DNA of 64,000 nt from Perognathus longimembris pacificus (GCF_023159225.1 NC_063161.1:72568767-72632766); one strand, 5' to 3'. Positions 24,180-33,734 are shown, numbered from the stretch's first letter. Numbers and translations: made by a program. Notes: generated from the letters alone by a model not told the origin.

Positions 24180-27100
24180 CAGCTGGGGTAGGGGCAAGGG
24201 TGGTTCCTCATTCCCTAGTCCCCGCTCTATAGGGGCTCTGCTTCTCGACTGACAGGCCCAGAACTCTATGGACATGGCTGGGGGAGTGGCTGAAACTAAG
24301 CCTCTCCTCTACTGACCTTTCTGTCCTCTGGGCCTTGTGTGGGACAGACTGAGCCCTGATTTACACACACACAAACACAGGACGTGGCTCTGGAGCCCCC
24401 TAGTGCAGTCTGCAAGATCTATGGGCTCAGTAAAGAAAGCAGTGTAAAGAAGTCATGTGAAAACAGAGACATTTGTCCGTCCCATGAACTCATGACACCA
24501 GGGTATCTGGGAGCATACTTGGAAAGGCATAACTTGGTGGCGCTGGGTTACAAGAGGAAGAAGCTAAAAATTTATGATCTTCAAAAATGTTTTATAACTC
24601 GGGCTGGGGATATAGCCTAGTGGCAAGAGTGCCTGCCTCGGATACACGAGGCCCTAGGTTCGATTCCCCAGCACCACATATACAGAAAACGGCCAGAAGC
24701 GGCGCTGTGGCTCAAGTGGCAGAGTGCTAGCCTTGAGCAGGAAGAAGCCAGGGACAGTGCTCAGGCCCTGAGTCCAAGGCCCAGGACTGGCCAAAAAAAA
24801 AAAAAAAAAGTTTTATAACTCAAGTCAATATTCAGGCACTACAGATGAGGAATGCACGTAGGCAGGCAGGCAGGAATTAAAAAAAAAATGTTTTATAGGC
24901 TGGGAATGTGGCTGAGCCATAGAGTGCTTTCCTAGCATGTATAAAGCCCTACGGTCAATTCCTCAGTACCACATAAACAGAAAAGGCTGGAAGAGGCGCT
25001 ATGGCTCAAGAGGTAGAGGGCTAGCCTTGAGTAAAAGAAGCTCAGGGACAGTGCTCAGGCCCTGAGTTCAAGCCCCAGAACCAAAACAAAAAAAAACAAA
25101 AAAACAAAAAAAAAAAGCAAAACTGGAGTGGAGGTGTGGTTCAAATGGTAGAGCCTCAGCCTTCAGTGAAAAAGCTTAAGGACAGAATCCAGTCTCTGAA
25201 TTCAAGCTCCAGTACCACCAAAAAAGGGTGTTTGAGTTTTTTTTTTTTTTTTTTTGGTAATAAACCCACACCAATCAAAATCCCTCTTCCCCTTGAGAGA
25301 TTCCCACATTTACTGCTCTCCTGGGAGTTCCTAGTCCCCTGGTCCTGTATTTATCCCTCTCCTTATGTGAGGCCAAACCATTTGTATCCATCTGGCCAAA
25401 TTGGGGACCAGGAAGATTCCCTCAGAAAAGACCCAGAAGAGCCTGGCAGTGGTCCACAGTGGTGTGGTACCCTGCCTGTGTGCTCTAGGAAGGGTTGCCT
25501 CACCCGAGCTGTCCACGAAGTCATCGAGGCTAGGCTGCAGGGGCGTCAGGTCTGGCTGGATCATGTCAGCATTGCCAACATAGGCTGAGGGAAGAGCGGT
25601 GCCCGTGAGGAGCAGCAGGCAGGGAGGACAGTCCCCAGTCCTCCCTGGACTGTCACTGGCCCGAGCCAGGTCCCTGCCCTGAGCTGGGTCTGAGGCCCTC
25701 ACCATCGTCAGGAGGCAGCTGCAGGGATGAGGGGCTGGGTTGTGTCATGGTGAAGAGCGTGTCAGAGATGTCGGACAGGAAACAGTCGAGGTCCAGCAGT
25801 TGCCGCCCACCAGGCTCCTCCTGGGGGCCCCCCAGCAGCACGGGCACCACGCTGGAGAAGATCTGCTCGCACCATCGCTCTGGCGGCGGCCACCCCTCTT
25901 CCGCCTAGCGAGACGGGGGGTCACTGCCCAGCTCTGCCTGCAGACCCAGGGCCCCTGGGTGTCTCCAGGACTGGGGCCTGGGGGGCCGCCACCAGGGTGT
26001 CCTCGGCCACCCCACTGGCCTCCGGTGAATCCTCCGCGGATACAGGCCACAGGCCCCTTAGCAGGAAATAAGGGCTCCTTTCCTCCATCCTGTGCTTTTC
26101 CCTCCTTGGGGCGTGGGGTCCTGCGCCTTAGGGCCCCGCCCAGGCCTCCCATCATCTGCTCAATGACCAGGGGGTCTCTCCACCAGGGGGAATGGAGGTC
26201 CCTCCGGCTCCGCCACACCCCACCCTCGCCCGCACACATGTCTAGGGACAAGCCCAACCCCATCCCTGGATTTCACAAACACCTACCTGCTTGGGGGCCA
26301 GGAGGTCCTCTTCCCTGCTGGGCTTACGGAGCTGCAGGGACAGAGTTAGACACCGGACGCCCTTCCATCACTCCCACTCAGCGCCCCACGGTGTGGCCCC
26401 CCAGTTCCCCCAGGCCCCTCTCGCCAACGCCTCCTGAGGAGGCACGCAGGCTGCAGTGGGGCGCAGTGGCCACACGGTGGCGCTGCCATCGCGGGCCTCC
26501 GTGGAGGGCCCGAGGGCGCGGGCGAGGCGGGGACCCCCTGCGAGGCCCTTCTGAGAGCCGGCGGCCCGGTCCTGGGGAAACAGCTGTGGGCGCCCCTGGG
26601 TCCCCACTGACCCGTTTCTTGTAGTAGATGCGCCACTTGTGGTACTCGCGCATCACCACCTCGATTCGGCGCTTCCAGTAATTCCCTTCCAGGACGACGG
26701 CCTGGGGGCGCGGAGGGGGCGGGGCCCGGGAGGCATGATCAGATCTCCCCGCCCCCATCTCACTCTCCCCTCCACGCCTCTCCCCTCCCTTCCTCTCCAT
26801 CTCACCTCATCTCACCCTTCCCCCCTCCCCTCCACAGTCTCCTCTCCCCTCATTCCTCTCCCCTCTTCTCCCCTGCTCATCCCTCCTCTCCTCCATCTCA
26901 CCCTTCTCCCCTCCTCACCCCTCCCCTCCATCTCACCTTTCTCCTCCATCCACACCCCTCCCCACCACCAACGCTTCCTGCTGGGTCCTGCCCCCCTCCC
27001 ACCCGCGGCTCCAAGGTAGGCTGTGGGTGGGTGCCGCACCCCTATCTGCCTACCTCAGGTTTCCGATGCTCGTCGGCCTCAGGCCCCTGCAGGGGAGTCA

Positions 27101-30100
27101 CAAAGCCACACACGGGGCTCTTCCTCCGCTCCACATCTGAGAAAAGGGTGCCAGGTCAGGGGCTCCCAGACCTCAGCAGCTCCTTATGGAGGGTGGGAAC
27201 TCGAGGGGCAGCCTCTGAAATCTAGCCTGGCTTTTTTGTTTTCTTGAGCAGTCTCACTATACAGCCAAAATTGACGAGTGATTCTCCTGCCTCAGTCTCC
27301 CCAGTGCAGAGATTACAGCAGTACCACACCTGACCCCACCTGGCCCTGAAGTTCAGGAGGAAGCCTGCCTGCCTGTTCTGCCCCCCCCCTTCCCATCATA
27401 CTCTCCTGTGCTTCCCCGGAGGTCCCAAGTGGGGGGCACAGTCCCCAGCCCCCAGCTGGGCCTCCCTCACGTTCCTGTGCACCCCACTCCCACCTCACAG
27501 AAGCAGCTGGGTCCATCCCACCTCCACCCACCTCACCCTGGCCCCTTCCCAAACCCCAAGCCCAGCCTCTCCTTCTCTTTTCGTGTCTGCACCCCAAGTT
27601 TTGTTACTGAATCCCAGAACCCATCCCACCCACTCCCTTTTTATTTGGTGCAGGTACTGGGGCTTGAACTCAGGGCCTCTTATCGGAGCTGGCTTTAACA
27701 CCAACATGTCCTTGTCAGCCATGGCTGCACCCTAGCAGGGACAGATGCTGGAATAGGGGCACAGGGCTAAATCGGGGTGGCTTATCTCCTATGGAGAGAT
27801 AAGAAAAGCAAACAAAGCAGGAGATAATGAGGGGGTGGAAGGTCCTTCTGCCCTGGGACCTGGGCAGAGCACAGGCCTAGGGAAGGATCTGGGGGTCCGG
27901 GACCAAGCAGAGGGGTGAGCTCCTCCTCGCCTCCCTGGTGATAAGGAGGGGGAGGCTACTACTGAGGCTTGAACCCCAGCCTTCCAGCTCAGACATGGCT
28001 ATTTTTTTTTTAAACTCAAGGCTGGAGCTCAGCCACTTGAGCCACAGCTCCACTTTTGGCTTTTTGCTGACTTTTCTTCCCTGCTTGGCTTCACACCATG
28101 ATCCTCAGAGCTCAGCCTCCTGAGTAGCTAGGATCACAGGCGTGAGCCCCTGGTGTCCAGCCTCTGCTGCCCCTTTTATTCAAATCCATGAACTTGAAAA
28201 GTCACTTGCTTTTATGAGCCTCAATTGCTCATTAATAAAATGGGGGTAGTTAGGAGGCCTTAAAAGAGACAGTGGAGGAAAATGCCCAGCTGGGATCCAG
28301 TGCAAAGACCCGAAATGTTCCTCTGGGACTGTGGCAGCCCAGCACAGCAGGAGGGAGCTGAGCAGGATGGGGCCTCACTAACCCAAGCCTGGGCCCAGTC
28401 CAATGAGATGTCCCCAAAGGAATGAGCATGGCTTCGGCCTCTTCAGGATACATCCTTCATCACTGAGCAAGTGCCAGCGTTATGCTGTGCCCTTCATCCA
28501 CCGTGAGGCAGGACTATTGGCCTCATCTCATCAGGAACAAAATGGGTTCAGAGAGGTTGGGCAGCTGGCCTGAACTCACCAGCCAATATGACATACAGAA
28601 CCTGGCACAGAGATAGAGGGGATGCCGGTTTCTCTCACCCCACCTCCACCCTGGGGATGAACACAGGAGGTAGGTAAGTTATCTACCATTGGGCTACATC
28701 CCCCCCCCCCTATAGCCCCAGTAGTGACCTGACTCTTTGGGCCTCCAAATCTCCAAGGTGATCAGTAAAGATTTCATGGAAGGCTGGTAGAGACTCACAC
28801 AGGACTTTCTCAGTTTCCCCATTTACAAAGTGATGCATCAAGTGGGTCACACTGGCTCACACCTGTACTCCCAGCCACTCAGGAGGCTGAGATCTGAGGT
28901 TGGCTGTTTGAAGCCAGACTGGGCAAGAAAGTCCACAAGACTTCTCTCCAGTTAACCAGTGAAAAGCCAGAAGCGGAGGTGTAGTTCCAAAGGGTAGAGT
29001 ACCAGCCTTGAGTGAAAAAGCTAAGGGACAAGACCCAGGCCTTGAGTTCAAGCCCCAGTGCTACCCCCCCAAAAAAAAGTGGTGCAATCAGCCAGGGGGC
29101 GTTTAATGACCCCTTTATCCTGTCATTTGGAGCATTGGGGTGCAGAATGGGCTGCGAACTGGTCCCCAAGTCCCAGCTGCTTCCACAGACACACCCTTGG
29201 AACACTTTCCCCCAGGCCCTCTGGTGGTCAGGAGCTGCACAGGGGTCCTGGGCTTCCCCATAAGACCAGCAGCATCCTGCTGGCACTGGTTCTGAGTCCC
29301 CTAGGGATGGGGGGGTAGGGGCGGCTGGCCGGGGACCCTGGTTTACCCACTCACACTGGATGTACCAGGCTCTCCAGATGGCGTTGTTCAGGCGGATCTT
29401 TTCCCTGCACAACAACTTGAGGCCTTTGAAGTTCTTCCACTTGGGCGAGACCAGCTTGCCACTGTTGGGGGGAAGAGAGTCAATCAGGGTGGGAGTCCTG
29501 GAGGGCTGCTCATGCATGAAGTATTCACCTACAGCTGCTGCATGGAGGAATTCTCACCCCAAATCCTCTGCTGTGCTTACCTTAGTGACATCCTTCAGAC
29601 CACCCCCACCCCACCCCACCCCCATTCTCTGAGCCCCGTGTGTTAACCTATTGCTGAAAGCACCAGCCACAGAGCACTTTTTATCAGCTCTGTCTTCAGA
29701 GCAGCCATATGCGGTGGACTTGTAGCTGTTACACCTGCAGAAGGACAGCTGGAGGGCCTTCAGACCCATTTGTTTGGGAGAGGCAGAAATGGTTTTCATG
29801 GTCAGGCAAGATGGTGCATGCCTGTAATTCCTGCTACTCAGGAGGCAGAGATAGAAGGATCACAGTTGGAGCTCAGCATCTTAAAAAAAATAAAGATGCA
29901 ACCTTATCTGAAAACAAACTAAAAGCAAAAGGGCTGGGAGCTCCAGTGGTAGAGTGCTTGCCTAGCAAGTGACAGACTGAGTTCAAACCCCAGTACTATT
30001 CCAAAAAATAAAAAGAGGAAGGAGCATATTCAAGGTCACACAGCTAGGGCTCAGGCAGGCCCTGTGACTTCTCTGTTAGTCTCTCTGACCCCCTTAGTCT

Positions 30101-33063
30101 GAGGAGCTGGAGGACCCCATCAGAGAGGGAGCCACTTCCCCAGGTGTGCCCTTCTCTTGGCTATGTGGTGACCCAAGGCAATCAGCAGAGCTGGCCGCTA
30201 AGTCCGTGTGTAGAGGCCGCACACAGGAGGTTCTGAAGCCCCACTGGGCAGAGCAGGCCCAGTGAGGCTGACCCAGGAGGCCAGATGCCTGGGGTCAGAC
30301 CTCTGCCCATCCCCTCCCCCCACATCCTCCTCATGGTTTACAACACTGGTGCCCACACTTGCTCAGATAGTCTGAACCTTCTGGAAAGCCAGGCCTGCCC
30401 ACTGCGCATCCTGGGAGTGAAGAGGGGGTGGATGTGTGTGTTTGACTCCTCAGCTCCTCTCCCAGAAGCCCCTGGAGGTGGGCCAAAGGGTTCTCGCTGG
30501 TCTCCAAGTTCCTCTGTTTGCTTTGGGGAGGGGTGGCTGCCATGGGTGGGAACATTGCCACCTCTGGGGACCACAGGCCTCATTACCCAGATGGGGTCTA
30601 TACACAGGTGTCCTGGCTGATGGCCCTACCCTGGGGTGCTTAGATCAACACCATCTGTGCAGAAAGGAGACGTGGGGGAACTCTGACCCCTCCGGAGCCA
30701 GCTTTCCCTGGGGCACCTGAGGAGGACTGTACATTTGCTGCTCCCCTCCGTATCTGAGCAACCTCTTGGCGTTGCATCCCCAGCCAGCCAGCCCCCTTCT
30801 CCATCTCTCTCTTTTGAGGTTCACGGTCCTGACCTGCCGGTGGGACCAGAGACTGACAACAGCTGAGCCCTAGGAAAGGATCTGATTGGTTGGAGGTCGG
30901 GGGAGGAGCCCAGCCAGCAGCAAAAAGCCTAAGGCCAAAGTTCAAGCACTGCTTGTGACAGCAGGAAAAAAGTTAGAGAATTTTAGGCCAAACTAGTTTT
31001 CTTGTCGGAGACACAGTCCTACTGAGTAGTCTCAAACTTGAGATCTTTGATTCTCAGCCTCCCAGGTGCTGAGATTACAAGGCGGGTGCCCTCGTGCCCA
31101 CTAGGATGCGACAACCTTTAGCACTCAGTACACTCAGGAGTTCCCTTTAGCGCAGCCCAGCCCCAATGTGTCCTTGCTTATCATCCCCCCCCCTACGTCC
31201 TGAGGCCAGCTCCCACCTAGCGCGAGGACGATCTGGGAGCCACTAAACCTCCCACAGCCTTCCACTCCCGGCTTCTAGAAAAGTCCTCCCCTAGCCACAC
31301 AGCTCCGAGAGGTGGAAGTCAGCCAGGCATGCTCAGACTGCCCTCCCTCCGGCTAGCCTCCTCCACCACCTCTGCTCCCCTTGCTTGGACGCTCCCTTCC
31401 ATCCAGGGCTTCCCTGGGGCGCTCGCTAGCCCCTGCCTTTGAGGGCCCAGACACTGTCCCTGTCCGAACTTTAGTGGGGTTTTTTTGCTGTTGTTTTTAT
31501 CTGTACCCAGGTGGAGACCCGCAGGCTCCACTCCCATCCCTGGTGCAGGATCCCGCCCAGGGCAGGACCCCCACAGTCTGATCTTTGCATTTTTACCCCT
31601 GCCACCCCGAATTAAGTTGCTACAGCCTCCAGCCAGCCATATGGGGGACAGTCCTGTCTCTCTCTCACTGTGGTGGGGGGAACGTCTCCTCTCGGTCCCC
31701 TCCCCCCTCCCACCAGTGGGCGGCGGAGGTGAGGGCAGGAGGCGTCTGAGGAGGGGCGCATCCCGTGTGCCAGGACCTCAGACGCCCTGTTCCCAGGCGG
31801 TCTCGTGATGTCCAAGGGGTGGGGAGGAAGGGACGGGAATTTGAACTTTCCACACCGGTCAGGCGCCCGGGATGGACGATCGGGTTGCAACACGACCCGG
31901 GCCCGAGGCCAGAACTGTGTGGGCCAAGGTTGGTTCGCCTCTGGCCAATGGGGTCCGGGACTTCACCGTCCCCGGCTTCGCTGCGCCGTGGCTGGGCCGC
32001 CCGCACCCCACTCGGCTCCGGGCCGCAGGTGCCCGTGCTTCTCGGAAGGAAGGAGGCGCGGCGGGGCCCAGAAACGGATTTACCCGCGCCGCGCGAAGAT
32101 CAAAGCCGGCCAATCCCCTTCGACGCGACGGTTTTCGGTTGATAATTTATCCCGGCCCCTCCGCTCCCAGGAACTTTGCTCCGGGGCACCGGGCCAGGAC
32201 CCCGGTTCGCGCCCTCCTCGGGATACGGGCGCGGCCCGCGCTCTGCGCCCAGCGCCAGCGGGGTCCCCAGGTGCGGGGCTCGGGGCCCAGGTCCCCTCCC
32301 CGGCCCCTCCCCGGCCTCAGCCGCATGGCTCCGCCCGCGGCGCCTGTCTGGGGCGCCCCCGCGGCCACCCCGGACCTAGCGGGTCAAGCAGCGGAGTCCC
32401 AGCTCCTGGAGGCGGGCCGGGCCAGGCCGGGCCATGGCTTAGCTTCAGGAGACGCGGGCAATGAATTGGGGCGCCCATGGGCGTGCTGGGGCACTGCAGG
32501 AGACAGGGGTAGGGGGGTCCTCGACAGGGGCTGTCGGAAGGGAATCGGAGGCCCGGGGATCAGCAGAGTGGCTTAGGCGCTTGGGGGTGCGAGGGACGCC
32601 TGGCACTTCTTTGGGGGCCTAGGAGCCAAGCGCAGAAAGGCACCCCAGGGGCCTGCGGAGGGAGAGGCGGCGACGGGAGGACGGGGCTGGCGGCGGGGGC
32701 CCGAGCCCGGCCGGGGGCGCCGCCGGGGGCCCAGGCTCGCGAGGGGCGTCGCACTCCAAGCCGCCCTCACCTGTAGGCAAGGCTCATGCACTCGAAGAGG
32801 CGGGTGAGAGTGGGGTCGATGCTGCGCGGCCCGAAGTCGGCGACCCCCGCGGGCCCCTGCTGGTCACGCCGCCGGGTCAGCGAGTCGCTGTGCGGCGACG
32901 ACACCATGAAGTGTCCGCTGTGGATGACCTGCGATCGGAGCAGACCGCCCGCGCTGCGCCGGGGGCTCGGGTCCTCGGAGTCTGTGTCCGAGTCCGAGTC
33001 CGGGCTGGGGACGACCCGGGGTACCTGCGAGCCCGAGGCCAGACCTGCGAGCGCCCCGGCCAT
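17082..33063 (-). CDS. MLXIPL: MLXIPL / ChREBP, glucose-responsive bHLH-ZIP factor (complete, 17 coding exons)
   Basis: ChREBP pairs with MLX, binds carbohydrate response elements (paired E-boxes) and activates glycolytic and lipogenic genes when glucose metabolites rise. It shuttles between cytoplasm and nucleus. Seventeen coding exons total 2547 nt, 848 aa (human 852). The N-terminal glucose-sensing module covers about residues 1-300. It includes a leucine/phenylalanine-rich export segment near 84-97, the helix in exon 2 known to bind 14-3-3, and a basic import region around 155-185 (NYWKRRIE). A proline-rich activation region spans about 360-640. The bHLH basic region is in exon 13 (RRITHISAEQKRRFNIKLGF) and the leucine zipper in exon 14 (QLRDEIEELNAAI). 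The C-terminal dimerisation/cytoplasmic-localisation domain fills exons 15-17. All junctions are GT/AG and in phase, with no disabling change. The start at 33063 has a good Kozak context (GCCATGG). An in-frame ATG 60 bp upstream exists. Confidence 0.97.
17396..17525 (-). CDS. MLXIPL: MLXIPL coding exon 16 (residues 767-809)
   Basis: Encodes FSILIRPLFESFNGMVSTSS and LRQTSLAWLDQCCSLPALRP. Acceptor GCTCAG, donor CCAA|GTATGC. Confidence 0.94.
17775..17910 (+). mobile_element. B1-like SINE in MLXIPL intron 15
   Basis: GGTTGCATGCCTGTAATGCC, ACTCAGGAGGCAGAGG and an A tail at 17898. Confidence 0.75.
17998..18212 (-). mobile_element. B1/ID composite SINE in MLXIPL intron 15
   Basis: Minus copy with TCTGCCCAGGCTGGCTTCGA and TGAGTAGCTAAGATTACAGG. 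Confidence 0.82.
18414..18537 (-). CDS. MLXIPL: MLXIPL coding exon 15 (residues 725-766)
   Basis: Encodes LCQQQLPATGVPITRQRFDH and DDYVRTRTLHNWKFWV, the start of the dimerisation/cytoplasmic-localisation domain. Acceptor CCCCAG. The phase requires the donor after GTG (GTG|GTATCC), not the GT three bases earlier. Confidence 0.93.
18624..18751 (-). CDS. MLXIPL: MLXIPL coding exon 14 (residues 683-724), helix 2 and leucine zipper
   Basis: Encodes VSKATTLQKTAEYIAILQQE and the zipper AMQEEAQQLRDEIEELNAAI. Acceptor CCACAG, donor ATCAA|GTAGGC. Confidence 0.95.
18851..18970 (-). CDS. MLXIPL: MLXIPL coding exon 13 (residues 643-682), bHLH
   Basis: Encodes the DNA-binding basic region and helix 1 (ITHISAEQKRRFNIKLGFDT), the loop and the start of helix 2. 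The His/Glu/Arg residues for E-box contact are present. Acceptor CCCAAG, donor AAG|GTGAGC. Confidence 0.96.
19053..19171 (-). CDS. MLXIPL: MLXIPL coding exon 12 (residues 603-642)
   Basis: Encodes REQRLSEDKDNSMPTAGPPR and VSPPPPILSRGRQDNNK, leading into the basic region. Acceptor CCACAG, donor AAA|GTGAGC. Confidence 0.93.
19295..19442 (-). CDS. MLXIPL: MLXIPL coding exon 11 (residues 554-602)
   Basis: Encodes ETVPEFPHAFFSPTLAPAPP and VPKAERLSPPAPS. Acceptor AACAG immediately before GAG, donor AGTG|GTAAAG. The human protein, as I recall it, has an extra Gln before ETVPEF. Confidence 0.93.
19519..19586 (-). CDS. MLXIPL: MLXIPL coding exon 10 (residues 531-553)
   Basis: Encodes KPEQALEPPLLPAPLSRSPG. 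Acceptor ATGCAG, donor CCCG|GTAAGA. Confidence 0.93.
19673..20189 (-). CDS. MLXIPL: MLXIPL coding exon 9 (residues 359-530), proline-rich
   Basis: The largest exon, 517 nt. It encodes DPSAFLNSDFLLPEDPKPKP, a proline-rich region and HPRGKPPTPSPRGQRASPPT. It varies more from human than the other exons, as expected for this low-complexity region. Acceptor ACTAG, donor GGCAG|GTGAGA. Confidence 0.94.
20253..20870. repeat. (ATCC)n satellite-like tract in MLXIPL intron 8
   Basis: About 600 bp of imperfect CCAT/ATCC tetranucleotides (CATCCATCCA) with interspersed CAC and TTC variants. Open frames through it (Met-His-Pro-Ser-Ile-His repeats) are a product of the repeat, not a gene. Confidence 0.92.
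21585..21757 (-). CDS. MLXIPL: MLXIPL coding exon 8 (residues 301-358)
   Basis: Encodes FFSNYRPPQTSMSSNFPEPP and the following Ser/Pro-rich segment ending SGQNRLQ. Acceptor TTACAG, donor CAG|GTGGGC. Confidence 0.94.
22720..22764. repeat. (GT)n microsatellite in MLXIPL intron 7
   Basis: About 22 GT dinucleotides at the border of the SINE at 22785. Confidence 0.95.
22785..22995 (-). mobile_element. B1/ID composite SINE in MLXIPL intron 7
   Basis: Minus copy with TAATTGGAGATAAGTGTCTC and GGGTAGCTAGGATTACAGGG. Confidence 0.8.
23554..23740 (+). mobile_element. Dimeric ID SINE with 3' deletion, MLXIPL intron 7
   Basis: Flanked by perfect AGGTACCATGCTGG duplications (23540 and 23741). The usual GGGACAGTGCTCAGGCCCTG segment is missing. 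Confidence 0.95.
24146..24178. repeat. (CA)n microsatellite in MLXIPL intron 7
   Basis: About 16 CA dinucleotides. Confidence 0.93.
24601..24809 (+). mobile_element. Dimeric ID SINE, near consensus, MLXIPL intron 7
   Basis: Flanked by perfect GTTTTATAACTC duplications (24589 and 24810). Retains many CpGs (GCGGCGCTGTGG), which marks it as young. Confidence 0.96.
24898..25115 (+). mobile_element. Dimeric ID SINE, older copy, MLXIPL intron 7
   Basis: GGCTGGGAATGTGGCTGAGC core and second half, with an AAAAAAACAAAAAAAC-type tail. Confidence 0.85.
25504..25584 (-). CDS. MLXIPL: MLXIPL coding exon 7 (residues 274-300)
   Basis: Encodes YVGNADMIQPDLTPLQPSLD, the end of the glucose-response module. 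Acceptor CCTCAG, donor TCGG|GTGAGG. Confidence 0.95.
25703..25904 (-). CDS. MLXIPL: MLXIPL coding exon 6 (residues 207-273)
   Basis: Encodes GWPPPERWCEQIFSSVVPVL and the LDLDCFLSDISDTLFTMTQ block, a conserved Mondo segment. Acceptor GCTAG, donor GATG|GTGAGG. Confidence 0.95.
26287..26331 (-). CDS. MLXIPL: MLXIPL coding exon 5 (residues 192-206)
   Basis: A 45-nt, in-phase microexon-sized exon encoding LRKPSREEDLLAPKQ. The RKPS motif includes the serine reported as a PKA target near 196. Acceptor CTGCAG, donor CAG|GTAGGT. Skipping it would keep the frame. Confidence 0.93.
26612..26701 (-). CDS. MLXIPL: MLXIPL coding exon 4 (residues 162-191), contains the ChREBP-beta start codon
   Basis: Encodes AVVLEGNYWKRRIEVVMREY and HKWRIYYKKR. 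The methionine codon at 26651-26653 is codon 178, the position from which the shorter beta isoform is translated in mouse and human. Acceptor CCCCAG, donor CGG|GTCAGT. Confidence 0.96.
26745..26965. repeat. Polypyrimidine tract in MLXIPL intron 3
   Basis: More than 200 bp of almost pure C/T on the plus strand, built of CTCCCCTCC-like blocks and CATCTCACC variants. The transcribed MLXIPL RNA is therefore purine-rich here. Confidence 0.85.
27054..27136 (-). CDS. MLXIPL: MLXIPL coding exon 3 (residues 134-161)
   Basis: Encodes VERRKSPVCGFVTPLQGPEA; Glu136 stands where I recall Lys in human. Acceptor TCTCAG, donor CCTGAG|GTAGGC. Confidence 0.94.
27950..28160 (-). mobile_element. B1/ID composite SINE in MLXIPL intron 2
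   Basis: Minus copy with CACCATGATCCTCAGAGCTC and GAGTAGCTAGGATCACAGGC. Confidence 0.8.
28195..28600. mobile_element. MIR remnants in MLXIPL intron 2
   Basis: Two old pieces: TCATTAATAAAATGGGGGTA near 28230 and GGACTATTGGCCTCATCTCA ... GGTTCAGAGAGG near 28510-28580. Confidence 0.55.
28848..29080 (+). mobile_element. B1/ID composite SINE in MLXIPL intron 2
   Basis: GGCTCACACCTGTACTCCCA head, TCTCCAGTTAACCAGTGAAA middle and AAGGGTAGAGTACCAGCCTT ID-like half. Confidence 0.85.
29355..29461 (-). CDS. MLXIPL: MLXIPL coding exon 2 (residues 98-133)
   Basis: Encodes GKLVSPKWKNFKGLKLLCRE and the KIRLNNAIWRAWYIQ helix, the 14-3-3 contact region known from the family. Acceptor AACAG, donor CAGT|GTGAGT. 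Confidence 0.96.
29803..30010 (+). mobile_element. B1-type SINE in MLXIPL intron 1
   Basis: AGATGGTGCATGCCTGTAAT and CTACTCAGGAGGCAGAGATA, then an ID-like half with GGTAGAGTGCTTGCCTAGCA. Confidence 0.8.
31860..32770 (-). other. CpG-rich start of MLXIPL intron 1
   Basis: The MLXIPL CpG island continues about 900 bp into intron 1, with dense CpG and simple GC-rich stretches. No exon-like reading frame with splice sites was recognised. It may carry regulatory sites, but none is claimed. Confidence 0.5.
32771..33063 (-). CDS. MLXIPL: MLXIPL coding exon 1a (residues 1-97)
   Basis: Starts MAGALAGLASGSQVPRVVPS, then an acidic Ser/Asp run (SPDSDSDTDSEDPS), the RSQVIHSGHFMVSSPHSDSL block of the Mondo conserved region, and the export segment ending ECMSLAY. 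Donor TACAG|GTGAGG. Confidence 0.96.
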
Positions 33064-33480
33064 GGCCGCCGCCGCCGCCGCGCCTGCACGCCGCAGCCGC
33101 TCCAGCTGCCGAACAGCCAGCACCGCCCGCTCGGCCTTATTAACATAGCCACGCCCCGTCCACGTGGGCGTGGCCTGTGCCCCCTAGGGGACGCCGGAGC
33201 GCTCGGGGCTCATTAGCATAATCAGTAAGCCTGTGAGTCGGGGTCTGCGGGTTTCTCTTCCTCCCTGCAGCGACACCTAGAGTCGCGATGACTCCGCCCT
33301 CAGCCCGCCCAATAGGGATGTCCAGGGCAGCTGCCTGGGCAAGTGGAGGGTTTTCTGTGGCCAGTTCGGCCTCATTAACATAGCCCCGCCTCTCCCGTAT
33401 GATTGGATGCTACTGGGGTGGGCGGTTCCGGGTCCGTATTAGCATAATCGGTGAGCCCAGTGGGAGGAGGTGGCCCGAGC
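33064..33480 (-). promoter_or_regulatory. MLXIPL: MLXIPL exon 1a promoter, with a duplicated module
   Basis: Upstream of the MLXIPL start lie two diverged copies of a ~230 bp module. CGGCCTYATTAACATAGCC occurs at 33132 and 33367, and ATTAGCATAATCRGTRAGCC at about 33212 and 33438. The second motif reads ATTATGCTAAT on the gene strand, an octamer/POU-like site; an Oct-1 site is known in the ChREBP promoter. A perfect E-box CACGTG lies at 33161-33166, followed by a GTGGGCGTGGC KLF-type box. CCAAT-type motifs are seen near 33310 and 33403. Confidence 0.65.
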
Positions 33481-33734
33481 CTGCGGTGTCTGCCTAGAAA
33501 GGGGTCTCTAGAAGCGTCGCTCATTACACCTGAGCCTAAATGCGCATCAGGGCCTGGGGGTCGTGCGTAAGGGGCTCATCGACTAACTTCTGCCTTCCTT
33601 CCCCGATCGCGGAGTCCTAGGCAGTAGACAGGCAATGTCTGCCGAAGCTTGGCCGGTGAGGTTACCGTTACCCCCCGCAGCCTCCAGGTAGCTTCGGTGG
33701 GGACATCATAGGTCCAGATTACGTGTGTGTGCGC

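Noticed and set aside
24601..24690. tRNA gene (A and B boxes present)
   Set aside because: The A/B-box sequences belong to ID SINEs repeated many times with A-tails and target-site duplications. No cloverleaf with an intact anticodon arm was found.
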